Positions 23,784 to 35,800 of a stretch of DNA of 64,000 nt are shown here, one piece after another. The DNA comes from Strigops habroptila (taxonomy: Eukaryota > Chordata > Aves > Psittaciformes > Psittacidae). A model generated the notes under the pieces. That model was not told where the DNA came from. It ran no database searches and was given only the letters and a program-made list of their open reading frames with translations. Within the stretch, counting starts at the first letter, position 1; the number at the start of each line of letters is the position of its first letter. Position numbers and translations under genes: made by a program. Location of the stretch: positions 70,890,400-70,954,399 of the forward strand of contig NC_044277.2 of assembly GCF_004027225.2 (NCBI RefSeq), read 5' to 3'.

Positions 23784-26380
23784 GTGAGGGGTCTCTTGGC
23801 CCAGGAAGGCCGCTGCGAGCCCACAGGGCTCTGGTCTCGGCTTCTCCCCCGCTCCGGTGTGGCGGGGGTTGAGCCGCTGGAGGCTGTGCCGGTGAGGAGG
23901 GCTCCTGCGGCCGCGGGTTCCGGCCCGCTGGGCGGTGTCGGGCTGAGCCCGGGGGGCTGGGCGGCTGCCGTGGTGCCCGTCTGGGTTCTTGGCCTACGGG
24001 CGGGCGGGCTTTGCCCTGGTTTGGAATCACAGAACGGTTTGGGTTGGAAGAGACCTTAAAGATCATCCAGTTCCAACCCCCTGCCGTGGGCAGGAACACC
24101 TCCCACTGGAGCAGGTTGCTCCAAGCCCCGTCCAGCCTGGCCTGTATGTTCATGTATGCATGAACGTGGCTTGTCAGGCAGTTACTTGCCCCTCTGTTTG
24201 CTGAGGCTGAAACTTGCATGCCAGAAATTCCTTATTGTCAGTGCTTTGGTAAACCCACAACTTCAGACACTTACGTTGTAAGTATGATGTCCGCATCTGG
24301 GAATGGTTTTGGCTGACTGACCAGGTACACATTTGGCTGACTCTTGGGGAAAAATACTAAGACTGTGGGGGCAACTAATGGAAATTAGACTAGGGAGAGA
24401 ATGTGACACTAGAAGATGCTTGCAAATTAAAATCAAACTGAAGTTTTAAACTAGCTACCGGTGCTTACTTATGACCTTCCCTCAAAGCCGTGAGGATGAT
24501 TACTGAATCTTTACAAAGTGGTGGTAAACCTGAGGTTTTCTGAAAGATGCAGATCTATGGAAATGTTTCTTGGGAGCAGAAATATTTCCTATGTTGCTGC
24601 TAAACTTTTTCTGAGCTTAGCTTTTGTGTTTCACGAAATGTTTTTGGTGCAACAGTTACAAAAAGGTAATATGCACAGTGACAGTTATTTAGTATGTTGT
24701 TAGAGAAAAGAAATAAAAGGCTCAGCCCTCCATCTCCTGTTTACCTGTTACAGATGGATTGTGGTGGGAATGTGTACCTAATTCACTAGGTGCAGATTGG
24801 ACTTCTCACGGTGCAAAAGTTGACAGTAATTTTTCAGAGAAAGTCTATTTTTTTTTCTTTAATTACCTTCCTGTTCAAAGGCACTGAATTTTTAGGTTAA
24901 AAACTATTTTGACTTTTCTAAACAGCTCTATAAAGTTTTGCTGAAGTTCCAAAAAATCCAAACCAATATAATTTATCTCCTTATTGTTTATTATGCGTGT
25001 GACCCTCCTGCCAAAATCATATTGTGCTCTCTGTTGTCCTAACACTGTTGCAGGCTTTTTGGAAGTAAATAGAGGACACTCTCCCCCCGGATTCCTTCAG
25101 CTCTATCTCCCCAGTCTTGTATGTACATTACACCTGCGCCTCAACCTGTGCTCGTACATCGTAGTTGATTCAGGAGAAGATTGCAGGTTGACTTGTGCTT
25201 TGTTGGAAGGGCTGCAGAATATATGGACCTCCGCTATAACAGGTTTTGTTTGAAGTATTCTCTGGCTGGAACATCCTTGTACATAAGGAAGCTCAGAGAA
25301 ACAAGAATTCTATCTGTATCAGTCATATCCTATGTTGGGCGCATGTCACTTATGGACAGATGAGAAGATCAGAATTACTGTGTATTAAGAGCTTCCTGCA
25401 AACCCTGTTGAGGCGGTGATTAGTGTCTTGTAATTTTGCTTGTGCCTGTGTCTCTTCTGAAATCATGAATCCTTGACATTACCAGAATTATCTCTGCACG
25501 TGAGACATTGCAGAGAAAGAGTTTTTTGAAAATACATCATAAACATAAGCGTATCTTTTCAAGTTGAGCAAAATACTCCTTCCCAAACAAATGCCATCTT
25601 GCCTGTTTCTCTAAGTAAAAAATTGCCGAAGGAATATAAATATCCCTTTCTAAAACTGAGAAACAAGTGTTGCTGTAAACACAGGAGAGCTTTGTTTCTC
25701 TAAAATGTAAAATGGGGACATTTTAGCATGTTCTAAATGGAATAAATAGTCCTGAACATTTGCTCTAAATCTGTAAATATTTTCTTAATCTGAAAGTTTA
25801 CTACGTTCTGGCTTATTCATTCCACTTTTACCTCCCTTCAGATACTTTTCATATAGTTTTATTTATTAGCTTCATTGTTTCATTTCTATTACCATCACTG
25901 CAATAAATTTCATCATTCTGATGTATAATCTGTCCTTCTCTGCACTGTGCTGTGTTCTGTCAAATAAGAGTGAAAGCACTGGTGATTGCATTTAACAAGG
26001 CCAAGTTTTGTTTGGCCATCTGTTACCATTCTTTGCACTCTACTGACCTCCCTGGGAGACCTCTGGTTAGAAGCAAACTCTCTTTTTTATGGGGGTTGAG
26101 TTTTGTTTGAGGTGGTTGTTCTTTTTTCCCCTTCTTTTCTTTTCTTGACCAAGGAAGAAAAGAGAACCCTAGTCTAAATGGCTTTACACCACAAAGCTGG
26201 TTGCTTTTTGGAAATGGTGAAGTGTCCAGGCTAAGTAGCTTACAAGATCTACTGCTCTGTTTATTTCAATTAAAATAATGTATGTTTTCAGGTATATGTA
26301 TTTAGGAAAGGGGGAAAGCACCTAAAGCAAATGGCAGTGTAATGCCTTTTCTAACAGCAGGCATTTTACGTGTGTTTCAG
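23784..26380 (+). other. FIGNL1: FIGNL1 5'UTR intron
   Basis: This 2.6-kb intron runs from the GTGAGG donor to the acceptor TGTGTTTCAG at 26371-26380. It carries a short CR1 fragment near its 5' end (24023-24143). I saw no further exon; an extra alternative 5'UTR exon cannot be ruled out. Confidence 0.6.
24023..24143 (-). mobile_element. CR1 LINE 3'-end fragment (minus orientation)
   Basis: Reading on the minus strand, this is the last ~120 bases of a CR1 element. On the plus strand it begins GAATCACAGAACGGTTTGGG, followed by the TTGGAAGAGACCTTAAAGAT and TTCCAACCCCCTGCCGTGGG blocks. It is severely 5'-truncated and sits within the edge of the CpG island. High resemblance to the other copies suggests a fairly young insertion. 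Confidence 0.92.
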
Positions 26381-26388
26381 CATCGGTG

Positions 26389-28464
26389 ATGGAACCCCCC
26401 AGCCCCAGCGCTGTGCACCTGAGTGACTGGCAGAAAAGTTACTTTGCGATTACCTCCGGCACCTGCACGCCCGGCCAGAAGGCAGATGAATACCGTGCCA
26501 AAATCCTCCATATTCAGTATGCATGGGCAAACTCCGAGATCTCTCAGGTCTGTGCTGCCAACCTGTTTAAAAAGTATGCAGAGAAATACTCTGCGATTAT
26601 TGACTCTGACAACATAGAGACTGGCTTGAATAACTATGCTGAAAACATCCTGACTTTGGCAAAGTGTCAGCAGAATGACAGTGACAAGTGGCAATCTGCC
26701 TTGACAACAGACAATGTATTTAAATTAAAGCATGTGCAAGAGAGGATGCAGGCTGGCAAAAATTTCCAGAGCTCTCAGATGGCACCAGCAGATGCCTGTG
26801 TTCTAGCTGAGAAAGGGGTCAGTGCCTCTGCTGCTCCAGCCCTTCCTAAACTCAGTGTCTTCAGCAGTGCCGGAGGGATGGAGCTCTGTGCTGGCTCAGC
26901 AAAATGTGCGAGTCAGGGACCGGATCTCCTTGAGCATCCTTCATCTTCAAAGTCTCTTCAAAGCAGTGTGCTTCCTGTGGCCAAAACTTCAGATACGCTT
27001 CCTGCATCTTCAGCCTCCTTAAATGAACAGGTGCATGCAGGTTTCCAGGCAACTCCACTATTTGGAAGTAAAGAAGCGACAAGTAGTAGTGCTCTGAAAA
27101 TGTCAGGTAACTGTCGTGATGGACAAAATTTGCCTGTTTCTAATCAGTCAGCTGTACCTGTGTGGTCCACGAGTTCTGGGAAAAGAAAAGCATTTTATGG
27201 TCTGGCTGATGAAGGCAGCACGGCGATTCCTAACCTTGCTCCATGCCAGGCTTCTGGTAGCACAGAAACCAGTAGTTTCTCAGGGTATAGAAACAGAAAT
27301 GAAGAGGCCAGTGTTCCTGGTTTTAGAACAGCAAAAGAACAGCTGTGGGTGGATCAGCAAAAGAAACCTCAAAGCCTACCCCAGCGTGCATCAGTCTCGT
27401 CGTACGGAGGCATAAAAAAATCACTGGGAGCAGGCAGATCTCGGGGTGCATTTGGCAAGTTTGTTCCTCCAGTTCCCAAACAAGATGGAAATGAAAATGG
27501 AGGAGCACAGTGTAAACCTCATGCAAGAGGGTCGACAGATCCGTCACTGCCTGTAGATGAGCGACTGAAGAACATAGAGCCAAAAATGGTTGAACTCATA
27601 ATGCATGAGATCATGGACCACGGGCCTCCGGTCAACTGGGATGACATTGCTGGGGTTGAATTTGCTAAAGCTACTATAAAAGAAATAGTAGTCTGGCCTA
27701 TGCTGAGGCCGGACATCTTCACTGGGCTACGTGGTCCTCCTAAAGGAATTCTTCTCTTTGGCCCCCCTGGCACTGGCAAGACTCTCATAGGCAAGTGCAT
27801 CGCATGCCAGTCTGGAGCGACTTTTTTTAGCATCAGTGCCTCTTCCCTGACTTCCAAATGGGTAGGTGAAGGGGAGAAGATGGTCCGTGCGCTATTCACT
27901 GTGGCACGATGTCAACAGCCAGCAGTGATTTTCATTGATGAAATTGATTCCCTGCTGTCTCAGCGTGGAGATGGGGAGCACGAGTCATCAAGAAGAATAA
28001 AAACTGAATTTCTGGTCCAGTTAGATGGAGCGACAACCTCCTCAGAAGATCGTATTCTGGTGGTCGGAGCAACCAATCGACCCCAAGAAATTGATGAAGC
28101 TGCACGAAGGAGACTGGTGAAGAGATTGTACATTCCTCTTCCCGAAGCCCCAGCGAGGAAGCAGATTGTTACCCGTCTAATGTCGAAGGAGCACTGCTCC
28201 CTAAATGAAGAGGAGATTGAACTCATAGTTAAGAAATCAAATGGGTTTTCTGGGGCGGACATGACACAGCTTTGCCGAGAAGCATCTCTGGGCCCTATCC
28301 GCAGTCTTCAGTCCCTGGACATTGCAACCATCATGCCAGACCAAGTACGGCCAATTGCTTTCCTGGACTTTGAGAGTGCCTTCAGAACCGTGCGGCCCAG
28401 CGTCTCCCCGAAGGACCTGGAGCTGTATGAAACCTGGAACCAGACATTTGGCTGCGGTAGATAA
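26389..28464 (+). CDS. FIGNL1: Fidgetin-like 1, AAA ATPase
   Basis: FIGNL1 is a nuclear AAA ATPase that binds RAD51 and dismantles or restrains RAD51 filaments during homologous recombination, usually with FIRRM. The single coding exon gives 691 residues (human about 674). The N-terminus ([27 protein letters not shown]) is well conserved. The middle, about residues 130-305, is low-complexity and diverged. The RAD51-binding FxxA motif is present as FRTA at 312-315 before [11 protein letters not shown]. The AAA core has Walker A GPPGTGKT at 458-465, Walker B VIFIDEID at 513-520, sensor-1 [12 protein letters not shown] and the RRRLVKR arginine fingers. The Vps4-type C-terminus ends [13 protein letters not shown] chose the ATG at 26389 (G at -3 and +4); an in-frame GTG precedes it directly. 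All catalytic motifs are intact and the gene looks functional. Confidence 0.98.
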   Translation: MEPPSPSAVHLSDWQKSYFAITSGTCTPGQKADEYRAKILHIQYAWANSEISQVCAANLFKKYAEKYSAIIDSDNIETGLNNYAENILTLAKCQQNDSDKWQSALTTDNVFKLKHVQERMQAGKNFQSSQMAPADACVLAEKGVSASAAPALPKLSVFSSAGGMELCAGSAKCASQGPDLLEHPSSSKSLQSSVLPVAKTSDTLPASSASLNEQVHAGFQATPLFGSKEATSSSALKMSGNCRDGQNLPVSNQSAVPVWSTSSGKRKAFYGLADEGSTAIPNLAPCQASGSTETSSFSGYRNRNEEASVPGFRTAKEQLWVDQQKKPQSLPQRASVSSYGGIKKSLGAGRSRGAFGKFVPPVPKQDGNENGGAQCKPHARGSTDPSLPVDERLKNIEPKMVELIMHEIMDHGPPVNWDDIAGVEFAKATIKEIVVWPMLRPDIFTGLRGPPKGILLFGPPGTGKTLIGKCIACQSGATFFSISASSLTSKWVGEGEKMVRALFTVARCQQPAVIFIDEIDSLLSQRGDGEHESSRRIKTEFLVQLDGATTSSEDRILVVGATNRPQEIDEAARRRLVKRLYIPLPEAPARKQIVTRLMSKEHCSLNEEEIELIVKKSNGFSGADMTQLCREASLGPIRSLQSLDIATIMPDQVRPIAFLDFESAFRTVRPSVSPKDLELYETWNQTFGCGR

Positions 28465-28590
28465 ATTGCATCCTGACTGTTTCACAGAAACATTTCCTTA
28501 CCACTGTCACGTATCAAACCACGATAATTTAGAGTGTCTGCACGTCTTTTGGTTTCTGTCTTTTAAATAAATTTTCTTACGTTATGCAGG
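28465..28590 (+). other. FIGNL1: FIGNL1 3'UTR
   Basis: A short 3'UTR follows the TAA stop and ends shortly after the AATAAA at 28566-28571. The end position is approximate. Confidence 0.65.
28566..28571 (+). terminator. FIGNL1: FIGNL1 polyadenylation signal AATAAA
   Basis: Canonical hexamer about 100 bases after the stop codon, followed by a T-rich stretch (TTTTCTTACGTTATG). Confidence 0.7.
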
Positions 28591-29590
28591 CAGATACCTG
28601 GGCCCTGGCCTGAGGTTTCACCAACTGAAATGACCATGAGGATCTGCTGGTCACGAAATGAGAAACTCTAAACACAAGTAGCAGAGTGAGAAGCTGACTA
28701 AAGTTACAAATAGCTGTTGTGAAAGATGGACAGATTTCAATGGTATGTAAGGGGAATGTGGTCAAACCTCACATAGAATTGGAGAGAGTATTGGGGGGAA
28801 TTTCTTGAGACCACTCTGCTGTATCAGTAACACCGTGCAAGGCAGAGGCATCCCAGGTAATGTTATCAGAAATAGCAGTTTGGGGTAGGAATGTAGCAAA
28901 ACTGGGACCAGTGGGGAAAAGTAGTTCAGGGCACATTGTCTGGGAGGAGGTTGGAGCAAAGGGGGGAAAGGGTTGAGGTGGGCATGGGAAGAACATGCAT
29001 GGAAAATACAAGGGACGAATAAAAGGGGTTGGCCCCATGTAAGCAGTGCTCTTGTCTGACTGAGCCCTGTGCCGTATCACTGCTGTCTGCCTCAGCTTCT
29101 TATTAAATACTTTTTCTGATGATTTTTGGTCTGACCTTGCTTTCTGTTCTGCATCTGTATGTGTGGATGTGTGTTACTGGGAGGTCTGGGCACCTGCAGC
29201 TGGAGAAGAGGCTGTGAGCCACAGGGGCACTGGGGTCTGAGGCCGGCCATGGGCTGACCAGCGTGTTCACAAGCAGGTGCTGTAGTGGTCCCAGTGCACG
29301 TGCAAACTTCACTGGCAAAACTTAGTAGCAAGCTCCAGGCTGGACTCTGTAGCTAAAAAACAGCATCTGGAAGGAGCCCAGATACCAACCAGTGGCAGGG
29401 GAAGGGGCTCAGTGCGTTTGAAGGCTCTGTGAGCGCGGTGTCCTTGTAAAGCTGGAGAGCGTGTGACCTGCAAGTCTCACTGGTGTGCTTCAGTCCTGCG
29501 TGGCTGGAGACAAGGGATGAGATGGGGCTGTGCTGTTGGATTTGTGTGAATGCATTTACCATGTATGTGAGTGCTGGTAAAGGTGCTGCT

Positions 29591-29606
29591 CTGTGTGTGT
29601 GTGTGT
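29591..29606 (+). repeat. (GT)n dinucleotide run
   Basis: A short GTGTGTGTGTGTGT tract followed by ATCTATCT. It is an ordinary microsatellite in the spacer. Confidence 0.8.
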
Positions 29607-29724
29607 ATCTATCTGCTGTTTGGGATTAGGGGCTCAGCCTCATTCCTGGCTGGACCCATAAGCAAAACCAGTGGCAGTTGCATCCATCAAACGAAGATGG
29701 GAGAAGCCGTAGTCTGGGAGTCTA

Positions 29725-30022
29725 CAAGAAAGCTGGAGAGGGACTTTTTACAAGGGCAAGTAGTGACAGGATGAGGGATAATGGCTTTAAACTGAAAGAG
29801 AGGAGATTCACACTTGATATTAGGGAGATTTTTACAGTGAGATGCTGGCACAGGTTGCCCAGAGAAGCTGTGGCTGCCCCATCCCTGGCAGTGTTCAAGG
29901 CCAGGCTGGACGGGGCTTTGATCAACCTGCTCTAGTGGAAGGTGTCCCTGCCCTTGGCAGGGGGCTGGAACTAGATGATCTTCAAGGTCCCTTCCAACCC
30001 AAATCAGTCTATGATTCTAGGA
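29725..30022 (+). mobile_element. CR1 LINE 3' end, about 300 bp
   Basis: This is the longest plus-oriented CR1 copy here. It starts near AAGAAAGCTGGAGAGGGACT, continues through GGCTTTAAACTGAAAGAGAG, GCACAGGTTGCCCAGAGAAG and GTTCAAGGCCAGGCTGGACG, and ends in CTTCCAACCC then TCTATGATTCTAGGATT. It includes the conserved CR1 3'UTR but none of the reverse-transcriptase coding region. Confidence 0.95.
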
Positions 30023-30770
30023 TTGGGCTCTAGTGGCTGGGAAGGAGAAATCCCATGTCCCAACATCAGCTGGGTTCCACTGCTTCTTGAATAATCTTCA
30101 TGTGACAACAATAAAATTCACAGTGAGCTTGTATTTGGTGTTTTTACCTAAGGTCTGAAGGAAATACACGTCCTCTCATCAACAGAACCTGTCCTTACGC
30201 AATGACTGGACAGAGCTGCCCCTGAATGGAAAATAAATTGAAAGCTTTCTGTTGGATTCTTTTGTCAGTGTGGCAGAGCTGGCTGCTGTGGTGTCCATGC
30301 TTTATTTTCAGTTTCTCTAAAGCACGTCTCCTCTTAGGGAAAATGCAGAGCTTAAAAGGTACTCTTACATAGATCCTTTTAAAAAAAGGATAAATGCTGC
30401 TCAGCTAGCATTTTTTTTTTAAAGCCATTTGGGAGCTACAGGGGCTATGACACTACAGTGAACCTTGAATTCAGAATGATTTAGAAAACTTGGAGTTTCT
30501 TAAGAGCTCATCCTGATTTAAACATAAAAAAATCAGTTCTATTCTTACCTTATGTTTTTAGGGAAGCCTGGTATGTATTAGAAATTGTTTTGCAGAGATG
30601 GAAGAATTCAGGTGTGCAAATTTGTCTTGATTTTAGAAATAGTGCAAGTAGAATAATCAGATTATTTTGTGAGAAAAACTGTGGTGGGGTCTGAACTGAT
30701 TGACTTTTGGGCCACTTGGGTAAAGATTATGAGATTAAATCTACTTTTACGAGTTTAGTGTTGGAGAGCT

Positions 30771-30793
30771 AACATAAACATAAACATAAACAT
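30771..30793 (+). repeat. (AACATA)4 hexanucleotide microsatellite
   Basis: Nearly four perfect copies of AACATA in tandem. Short simple repeat, likely polymorphic. Confidence 0.9.
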
Positions 30794-31238
30794 GTACTGG
30801 GTAAGGTTTTTGCTTTCTCCAGATATCTTTCCCACCCTAATGAAAACATGTCCTTTACAATCTTTTTTCTTAGGCAAGTGAATAAAACCCCAGAGAATTT
30901 TAATTGTTTAATAAAACTTAGAGGTAGCTCAAGGGTAGTAAAACCCTTATGTATGGTGAAATAACCACCTTATTTATGCTGGGAATTATTCTGGTATGCC
31001 ATGTGAGCACACTGTGCTCAGCTGTGTATCTGAATACTCATATTTTAATGGAAGTGGCTCTACTAAACGACTGGCGAGAGTGCATGCAATGGTAGGGAAT
31101 AAAATGCCTCCCAGGATGACAAGGGCTGAGAGAGAAACGCTGCAGTGCTGTATTTGTCTCCTGCAAAGTGGAAATTGTGAAAGAGAGAAAAGGTAGAACC
31201 ACAGTCCCAGACAGGAGTATCCTTCCTCCTACTTCTTT

Positions 31239-31360
31239 TAAGGCCACGTTTGACAGGGCTTGGAGCAACCTGGTCTAGTGTGAGGCGTCCCTGGCCTTGG
31301 CAGGGGGTTGGAACTAGATGATCTTTAAGGTCCCTTCCAACCCAAACCATTCCATGATTC
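31239..31360 (+). mobile_element. CR1 LINE 3'-end fragment
   Basis: A truncated copy covers the last ~120 bases of CR1. It has AGGCCACGTTTGACAGGGCT, GGAGCAACCTGGTCTAGTGT, a GGCAGGGGGTTGGAACTAGA block and the end CCATTCCATGATTC. Same orientation as the copies on either side. Confidence 0.94.
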
Positions 31361-32600
31361 TTGTGTTATTCATTACTTAGCACTCTCTTGAGTTACATGA
31401 ACATGCTTTTGTTTTAGAAGGCTCATAGAAACAGTAAAAGGGAGCGTCGGGTAAAGTTTATTCTTTTTCTCTTTTGGTAATTATGTAGGTAATATGACTG
31501 TCTCTTCAGCTATCTAGCAAAATTCAGGCTTTGCTGCAGGACTCACAAGTCATCAGGACTTCCAATGTTGGCCCCACATGTATTTCATAACCTGCTATAA
31601 TAGTACCACCAAACAGGAGATTAGATCGCCGGGAACATAATTTCAGAAATACTGAAAATTGCACAGACGTAGGGCATGATTGTAATTTAAGGGAAATGGT
31701 GCAGATAAATCCACTTTAATGGATCTGTTTAGTGTATGCAGAAACCTATGTCCTTCATTATTTATTCTTTTTGGCTGGCTGAACTTTGCAAGAAGAAATG
31801 CAGGACTCTCCTCTGGTTTTGTGGTTCAGCAACGTTTGGTGCACAATCTCTCAGTTTCTCTTAAATGAAGGTAAATAATTGCAGTCCTGGAAAAGGGAGG
31901 TCTTATTAATAATCAAGGCAATTCAGAGTCTTCATTTTCTCAGTGCTTCTCGTATTCGAGTTAGCTAAATTGTCCCAAAGCAGTATGAAATCCCCAGATG
32001 AATTTTCATTTGTATAGAGCTGTGCCACACAAGTAGGCAGAAAGCTGATGAAACAGCAATGATCATCATCTGCTAACAGCGAGTGGATGAAAACCAGACT
32101 GACCTCCAAGAGCATCGTTAAGATTGTCCTATTGAAATAACGCAATTTCTGTTTTTCTAGCAGGAATTATGGAACTGCTCCCAAGCCAACATGTCGCTGG
32201 AAAAAAAAACACCACCAAACAAACAAACCCCCACTTTTTATGTTAAAATGATATCTTTGGTGGCTGTGAGGGGTTGGTCTTGGTGAGCACCTACATTTCC
32301 TATGACTTAGAAGATGCTTTGAACTGTGGAGATATAAACAGTGCTTGCACTTGTCTTCAAACCCAGGAGTGCACCTTCCTTTGAAATGTAAATACAAAGT
32401 CAGGCTTGGGAGAGTTTTGTAAGAAGGTGTTGCAAAACTGAGTGTTCAGGATTGCTAAAAGAATCACTGTCAGAAATATTAATAACAGTAATTTAATAGA
32501 AATTTATAAATGTGTGATTCAACAGAATTCGATGGCAAGGTTCGCTCTATTACATCCATGAGACCTGAAGTTGCATAGGCTTTTCTGATTTTAAATTTAG

Positions 32601-32800
32601 AGTAGCTGTGAGGGTGGTGAGGCACTGGAACAGGTTGTCCAAAGAAGTGGTAAATGCCCCATCCTTGACAGTGTTCAAGGCCAGGTTGGACAGAGCCTTG
32701 GGCAACGTGGTTAAGTGTGACGTGTCCCTGCCCATGGCAGGGGGGTTGGAACTGGATGATCTTAAGGTCCTTTCCAACCCGAACTAGTCTACGATTCTAT
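32601..32800 (+). mobile_element. CR1 LINE 3'-end fragment
   Basis: A copy of about 200 bases from AGTAGCTGTGAGGGTGGTGA to the end CTACGATTCTATTATTTATT. Several substitutions (GGTTGTCCAAAGAAGTGGTA) show it is somewhat older than the 29.7-kb copy. Confidence 0.94.
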
Positions 32801-35800
32801 TATTTATTATTTTTTATTTACTGATATTAGTAAAACTGTCTTTTGACAGCTTTTTACCTATAGCCAAAGGAGAAGGTGTCTCTCTCAGTTGGGATGGTCC
32901 TTCCACCCAAACCTGTTGCACTGAATCATTTTGATTAGTAGGCATCACCAGTTAGGAATATTACCCAGTGGTGGTAAAGACCTGCAAAAAAAAGTCTGTT
33001 TTCTCCTTTCCAAATGAATGATTTTTATGTTGTGCCAGTTACAACTAGTGACTGCTTACCCTTGCAGATCTGATGTAACCAATGAAATTTCTTACAGGCG
33101 TTGTCACGAAATAGCTTGTGCTCATATACTTCATTCGATATTCTGAAGAAGGAGAATTTGGCCTTCATTACTATTTCACCTATGGATTTATTTTTCCCCA
33201 AATACGAAAAGAAATAAGAAGAGGTGTGAGATATTGACACAGGCAGCTTGAATTGCTCTTGATATGTTGTATTTCTTGCATACCAGTTATTTGTGTTACA
33301 GAATGGATATAGACCTGTTACAGGTGGAATATAGCCAAGTAAGTACAATTAGAGAGACTCCAGATTTGTCTTAAATTGTGGAGAATCTTCTTCAGCGAGG
33401 GCATGAGCTCTGGAAGCTGGTTTCTGCAGGCTGGTCTGGCGCCAGCTACCCCTTGGAAAAAGGGGGGAAATAATACACAAAGAATCAACAGAGAAAATTG
33501 CAAGGTGTTGTTGTGGAGAAATTGATTACAGTAAAGATGCAAATAAACAGGTGTACTTTGAAGTGATTTTGGCAATAATGGTGAGTTTTTCAATAACGGT
33601 GGTTTAATGTTGTATAAAAGCATCGTTTAGCAGTGATGGCATAAAACTAGGAAAAAGAAAAACCCTGCTTTCATGAATGTCACAGAATCTGCGGGCTACA
33701 ACTGGAGAGGAGGAACAGGTAGGAAATGCACCCATAGTGACACAGGAGGAGGTAATAGGTAATTTGTTCCCAGGTTCTGTGATTAATCTGTTATTTTCTG
33801 AACACCCCTGGTAATTTCTTTTTTCAATGATTTTAATGATATGTTTAAGAAGCTCCACCCTGTCTCCTCATACAACAGTGAGCCTTACAGCTGACTGCAG
33901 GAAATTAAATGTCGTAATTGAAACCTTGTGATGTCAGAAGTCGTTCCAAACCCAGAAGTTTTACACCAAAGAAATGCAGAAGAACTCAAGATCAAATTTT
34001 CACTAACTTTTGCTGTCCTCTGCTAAAAACACACACTAATGCTCTGTCTGTAGATGTCTCAGAAGAGACAAACCTGAGCACGCTGGGGACTGCTCTGTGG
34101 TAGTTTCATTCATGTAAACTGTTTCTCATGCACTTTTAAAAGTAGTTGTGGTAGTAGAATGCCCCAGATAGTCCCAGTAGTACAACCCCCTCCTCTATTG
34201 ACCCCGGAGTAGGGATAATTTATAAAAGAGAAGGTTACCTTTTATCTGTATAACATAATCCCCATAAAAATAATATCTTTAAGAGTCTTATTACCCTTGC
34301 CGCAGTGGAAAAGTACCACCTTGCTTGTATTGCTGTAGAAGGATGCAGCCATTGTCTGTAGGTCAGTCGTAATGTCCTGGACACATCTGCCTGCTGATGG
34401 AGGAGGCAATGGTGCTGCTGCTGCTCATCATCCACAGGCTGGGAATGTCTTTCCTACAGCAGTGTTAGCAGCAAAAAGTGTGCGATGGGATACGTGAGCC
34501 AGAGGAGCTCAAATGCTCTCTCTAGACATGTGTTTAGGGCACTCTTAGTAAGACTAGAAGATGCGCTGCTCGGTACATCCTATGTAAAGTTTAGAAATTT
34601 ATGGGGAAAAATATTATTCACAACAAATGCACTGCTTTTCTAGTAACGTCGGTCTGCTCAAGGGAGAGTAACACCCCTGTAGCTGTGTTGACTTGATCTT
34701 TTTTATAGCCTGCCACCAGGTGGGGATCTTTTCCCAAAGAAGTCCACCCGATTTCTTAAGGAAAACCCGAGGGTAGTCAAAAGTTATGTTTCCGTGTTTA
34801 GTCACTTAAAATCACCCAGTATTAACTACTTGTAACTGCCATTTCATTAAGGGTTATTGTTGATTCGTTGGGTAGAAGAAGATTGTGTTGAAGGGAGCTG
34901 TGAAAACCAGCCTGACATCTCTAGTCCTCCCTATTTAACAAAGATAGGATTTTAAAAGATGAATTTTACCTTGTTTCTCAGGCTGTACTATAGCACTGGG
35001 GTTGGAAAAAGAGGTGAAAATCCCGATACAGTGCATTTGTGTTGAAACTGATCCTTGATCTTTGGAATTTTAAAGCAGAGTAAAAAGCAGATATGAGCAG
35101 TCTTCCAGGCTGAAGATCCTGAAAATGCATTGAAATGCAGATACATAACAGGTAGGAATTGAGTCTAATTAATTCAACAGTCTCAATTTGAGTGTTGGTT
35201 GATAGCAAGCACCATTTGTTGCTGTCTTTCTGTTGTCTCGCAAGTCATTGGTGGTGTTGTAGTAGGGTTGAACATTTGGTGGGACCACTCTTATCCCAGT
35301 GGTGCAGTGCAGGGACCTTCCCCTGACCCACCTGACAAAAGTCCCAGAAGACAGAACTCCTACGTGCAGGGTAATCATTAACCTTTCAGGCGATGCCTCT
35401 GCTGACATTTGGCTGAGTTGTGCAGGTACATACCCATCTGTGGTCAGCACTGGGGATAGCTTTTGTGACTGAAGGAACCACTGGACTGATTTCTCCAAAG
35501 AAAGAATTCTCTGGAGCTGCTGAAAAGCCCCTCGAGGAGCATATTTGAAGTGGAAATTGCTGATGCCATCCATGGTCATTGATCACGTATATGAAAAACA
35601 CGTATATATTTAGATATAGGTGGCTCATATTGCTCTATCTTCCTGAGTCCTCAGTTTCTCACTTCCCTGCTTTGCAGGTCAGATACTTTGCAGCCAATTT
35701 ACATCAATTCCTGGCACTGTTTTTAAAGGAAGCAAGGGGGAACAGCGTGAAGTCTCGCTTTCTGCCAACAACAGGAAGCGTTTGCTCTTTGAGTCGGGCA

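Larger units (their letters stand above)
22900..23990 (+). promoter_or_regulatory. FIGNL1: CpG-island promoter of FIGNL1
   Basis: A sharply bounded, very GC-rich and CpG-dense block lies about 2.6-3.4 kb upstream of the FIGNL1 coding exon, in a window that is otherwise AT-rich. It contains several CCAAT boxes, a CRE palindrome, an ETS site and GC boxes between 23295 and 23508, with no obvious TATA box. This is the usual form of a housekeeping promoter, fitting a DNA-repair gene. The direction is inferred from FIGNL1 lying downstream on the plus strand. Because CpG islands often fire in both directions, an antisense transcript toward DDC is possible. Confidence 0.8.

Noticed and set aside
22667-23824. 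385-codon open frame on the minus strand across the CpG island
   Set aside because: Its translation is Pro/Ala/Arg/Gly-rich with no domain. GC-rich DNA lacks stop codons by composition, and all other frames there are also open. It overlaps a promoter with clear binding motifs.
23479-24219. 246-codon minus-strand and 190-codon plus-strand ORFs over the promoter and first exon
   Set aside because: Same compositional artefact of the CpG island; both run partly into a CR1 fragment and have no recognisable protein features.
26386-26388. GTG as FIGNL1 start codon
   Set aside because: The next codon is an ATG in good context that aligns with the N-terminus of the family. GTG initiation is very rare in vertebrate nuclear genes.
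27519-28262. Minus-strand ORFs of about 100-126 codons inside FIGNL1
   Set aside because: Shadows of the strongly conserved coding frame on the other strand, with no independent support.
29678-29935. ORFs within CR1 copies (also 43191-43454 and others)
   Set aside because: They translate the CR1 3'UTR, which is non-coding. The reverse-transcriptase region is absent from these truncated copies.
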